Assembly (NCBI GenBank): GCA_004193595.1
Contig: RPGQ01000004.1
Location: 172,364 to 236,363, forward strand
Direction: 5' to 3'
Length of the DNA stretch: 64,000 bases
DNA from: Desulfobacteraceae bacterium Eth-SRB2
Lineage (GTDB): Bacteria; Desulfobacterota; Desulfobacteria; Desulfobacterales; UBA11574
Of the stretch, positions 61,869 through 64,000 are shown piece by piece. The notes under the pieces were generated by a model. That model saw only the letters and a program-made list of their open reading frames with translations, had not been told where the DNA came from and did not search any database. The stretch's first letter is position 1, and each line of letters begins with the position of its first letter. A program made the position numbers and the translations under genes.

Positions 61869-64000
61869 ATGGAACCTGTTACTTCAATAAATACAAAACC
61901 GCAGATGCGTATCGGCGTCTATGTCTGTCATTGCGGGTCAAATATCGCTCAGACGGTGAACTGTCCAAAAGTTTCCGAAACAGCTTCCCGGCTTGAGGAT
62001 GTTTTTATTTCAAAAGATATCGCTTACGCCTGTTCCGAGCCGGGTCAACAGGAAATCCGGCAGGATATTCAGGAACACGGGCTGGAACGCATTGTCGTGG
62101 CCTCTTGTTCACCGAGGCTTCATGAACCCACTTTTCGACAGATGATGCAATCCGCGGGTCTTAATCCGTATCTTTTGGAAATGGCCAATCTCCGTGAGCA
62201 ATGCAGCTGGGTCCATTTGAATGAACCTGATGCAGCAACACAAAAGGCTGAAGACCTTGTAAAAATGGCCGTGTCCCGGGCACGATTGCTCCAGCCGCTT
62301 AAAGAAGAAAAGCTGCCGCTCACCAAACGAACCTTGGTCATCGGCGGGGGTATTGCCGGCATTCAGACCTCCCTCGATCTTGCAGACAACGGTTATGACG
62401 TTGTTCTGGTGGAAAAAAATGCTTCCATTGGCGGAACCATGGCCCAGCTTGACAAGACCTTTCCGACCATGGACTGTTCCATTTGAATCCTGGGTCCTAA
62501 AATGACGGATGTCGGTCGACATCCCCGGATAAAGCTCTACACCCTGAGCGAAATAGTAGATGTTAAAGGCTATGTGGGCAACTTTGATATAAAGATATTA
62601 AAAAAGGCGCGTTATGTGTCAGAGGAAGAGTGCACGGCGTGTGGTGACTGTGCTGTGGCTTGCCCGGTAGTTCGTCCCGACGAGTTCAACCTGGGATTAT
62701 CATCACGCAAGGCCATTTTCACCCCGTTTCCCCAGGCTGTCCCCTCGGCCTATGTCCTTAATGTCAATGAATGCTTGGGACACAACCCGGTGGTTTGCGC
62801 AAAATGTCTCGAAGCCTGTGAAAAGGGCTGCATCAATTTTCACATGTCCGATGACGAAATCAAGGAACGTGTGGGATCTATCATCGTGGCGACCGGACTG
62901 GAGCCTTACGATCCCACTGAGCTTGACGAATACGGATATACAAGGTTCGAAAATGTCCTTACCAGTCTTGAATTTGAACGCCTCGTCAATGCCGGGGGCC
63001 CTACCAAAGGAAAACTGATTCGCCCCACAGACAGAAGACTTCCTAAATCCGTGGGCTTTATCCAATGTGTGGGCTCACGGTCTGCCAGGAAAGGCAGCAA
63101 GTATTGCTCCAATACCTGCTGTATGAACACCATTAAAAGCACACTGGTACTCAAAGAACATTATCCTGATATTGACATAAAGGTTTTTTATATCGACATT
63201 CGTGCCTTTGGCAAAGGATTCGAAGATCTCTTTATGCGCAGCCGTCGTCTGGGAGTGCATTACTTGAGAGGGTTGCCGGGCAACGTTGAAGAGCTGCCGG
63301 ATCACAGCATGCGGGTTGCGGTCGAAAATACGGTAACCGGCAGGCTGGAATTTTTCGATCTTGAAATGCTCGTCTTAGCTATCGGAATGAAGCCGGCCAA
63401 AAGTACCCGGCGGCTCCAAGAAATGCTGGGGCTTCAGCTAAGCCCGGACGGTTTTTTCCTGGAAGCGCATCCCAAACTCCAACCGGTTGACGCGGCCTCT
63501 CGAGGAATTTTTTATGCGGGATGCGCCGAGAGCCCCAAGGATATCAAAGAAAGCGTTACACAGGCTTCAGCAGCCGCAGTCCGCGCCATTCGCCTGATGC
63601 ATAAAGGAGAAATCTACACAGAACCGATTACTTCCGAAATAGACCCGGAAAAGTGCAACGCTTGCGGCAAGTGTGTTGAAATTTGTCCCTATAATGCAAT
63701 TACAAAAGGTATCAGAAAAAAGACGCCTTGTGTCGTGAATACCGCAGCATGCGCCGGCTGCGGCACTTGCGCTGCGGAATGCCCTTATGATGCCATTGTT
63801 ATGAACCATTTTACAGACGACCAGATTAACAACCAAATCGATTCCATGTTCGAAGAAAGTTCGCAAGAAAAAATTCTGGTATTTGCCTGCAACTGGTGCT
63901 CATATGCCGGCGCGGATTACGCGGGGGTCTCACGTCTTCAATATCCCTCAAATGTTCGGATTATCCGGACCATGTGCTCAGGCCGAGTTGACGAAAAATT
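61869..64000 (+). CDS. hdrA: Selenocysteine-containing HdrA with C-terminal MvhD domain (partial, runs off the window)
   Basis: It has the layout of HdrA: N-terminal [15 protein letters not shown] and ASCSPRLHE, then FAD fold [16 protein letters not shown], then TFPTMDCSI followed by TGA (codon 206) and [10 protein letters not shown]. The hdrA at 34928-36901 reads DCSAC-ILGPKM, so TGA sits exactly on the second Cys. The frame continues 504 codons without a stop to the window end. It contains [24 protein letters not shown] and [12 protein letters not shown] cluster motifs, then an MvhD domain ([23 protein letters not shown]). I chose the ATG at 61869 because AAGGA lies six bases upstream; an ATG at 61863 would touch the AAGGA. 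Without readthrough the product would be a 205-residue fragment. Sec at this HdrA site is known from selenocysteine-using methanogens and deltaproteobacteria. Confidence 0.9.
62484..62524 (+). promoter_or_regulatory. UGA selenocysteine codon with candidate bacterial SECIS hairpin
   Basis: TGA (62484-62486) is followed by a perfect 7-bp stem, GGATGTC (62507-62513) and GACATCC (62518-62524), with a four-base GGTC loop. The loop starts 28 bases after the TGA. Bacterial SECIS elements lie within roughly 40 bases downstream of UGA and often carry a GGUC-type apical loop, as in E. coli fdhF. The stem lies inside the coding frame. Confidence 0.75.

Noticed and set aside
61863..62486. Short 207-residue truncated HdrA (pseudogene)
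   Set aside because: The TGA falls exactly on a conserved Cys, the frame remains open with intact domains for 504 codons, and a SECIS-like hairpin follows; readthrough as Sec explains this better than decay.

Overview
The window looks like chromosomal DNA of a strictly anaerobic, sulfate-reducer-type bacterium of the Desulfobacterota, most likely Desulfobacterales. The evidence is the density of heterodisulfide-reductase-like (Hdr) iron-sulfur flavoenzymes, a four-subunit 2-oxoacid:ferredoxin oxidoreductase, a GlcF-type iron-sulfur protein, PAS/HisKA_3 kinases with an N-terminus that I recall from this group, and small CxxC proteins that I also recall from it. Base composition is moderate, with AT-rich spacers. 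The assignment comes from gene content only; no rRNA is present.

Layout. (1) 1-5.75 kb, minus strand: a NasA-like molybdopterin oxidoreductase, a PAS histidine kinase and a NarL-type regulator, plus a STAS-like protein. (2) 6-17 kb, minus strand: a glycogen locus with a eukaryote-like branching enzyme, glycogen synthase, alpha-glucan phosphorylase and a 1434-residue two-domain debranching enzyme. (3) 17.3-20.8 kb, minus strand: a receiver protein lacking its phospho-acceptor Asp, two small Cys proteins, a second kinase/regulator pair paralogous to the first, and dodecin. (4) 21-31 kb: a polyhydroxyalkanoate (PHA) island with class III synthase PhaE/PhaC, thiolase flanked by two related GNAT acetyltransferases, a PhaB-like reductase, two PhaE-like coiled-coil proteins, a second PhaC-like protein, two phasins and PhaR. 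(5) 31.3-39.6 kb, minus strand: hdrC-hdrB-hdrA-flxD-flxC-flxB-flxA led by a GAF protein, which is a complete Flx-Hdr type NADH/ferredoxin/disulfide complex. (6) 39.8-53.1 kb: GlcF-like protein, GNAT, an ExeA-type ATPase fused to an OmpA domain, tRNA-Leu(CAA), a small membrane protein, a flavin amine oxidase, a DUF3999/DUF2339 pair, a ferredoxin-like protein and a DUF523 protein. (7) 53.7-64 kb, plus strand: korDABC, translationally coupled to a 1119-residue HdrA/GltD fusion, then an MvhD-HdrC-HdrB fusion, then an HdrA-MvhD fusion that runs off the right edge.

The last gene has an in-frame TGA at 62484-62486. It lies exactly where the other HdrA of this window has the second Cys of its DCSAC motif. 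It is followed by a hairpin with a GGTC loop and then by an open frame to the window end. I read it as a selenocysteine-containing HdrA. Together with the kor genes and the two fusion proteins it forms what looks like an electron-bifurcating or confurcating module tied to 2-oxoglutarate and ferredoxin.

Repeats are abundant. A roughly 70-90 bp element occurs five times in one orientation, always upstream of minus-strand genes and close to the two kinase/regulator pairs, so it may mark a regulon. A miniature inverted-repeat element with TAGTGTCCATCCATAAA ends, a GACGGT...ACCGTC palindromic element, GGTTTCAGG hairpins and AATTGGAATG repeats fill intergenic spaces. A 6-3-6 palindrome lies in front of the phasin genes, with a weaker copy in front of phaR; these are candidate PhaR operators.
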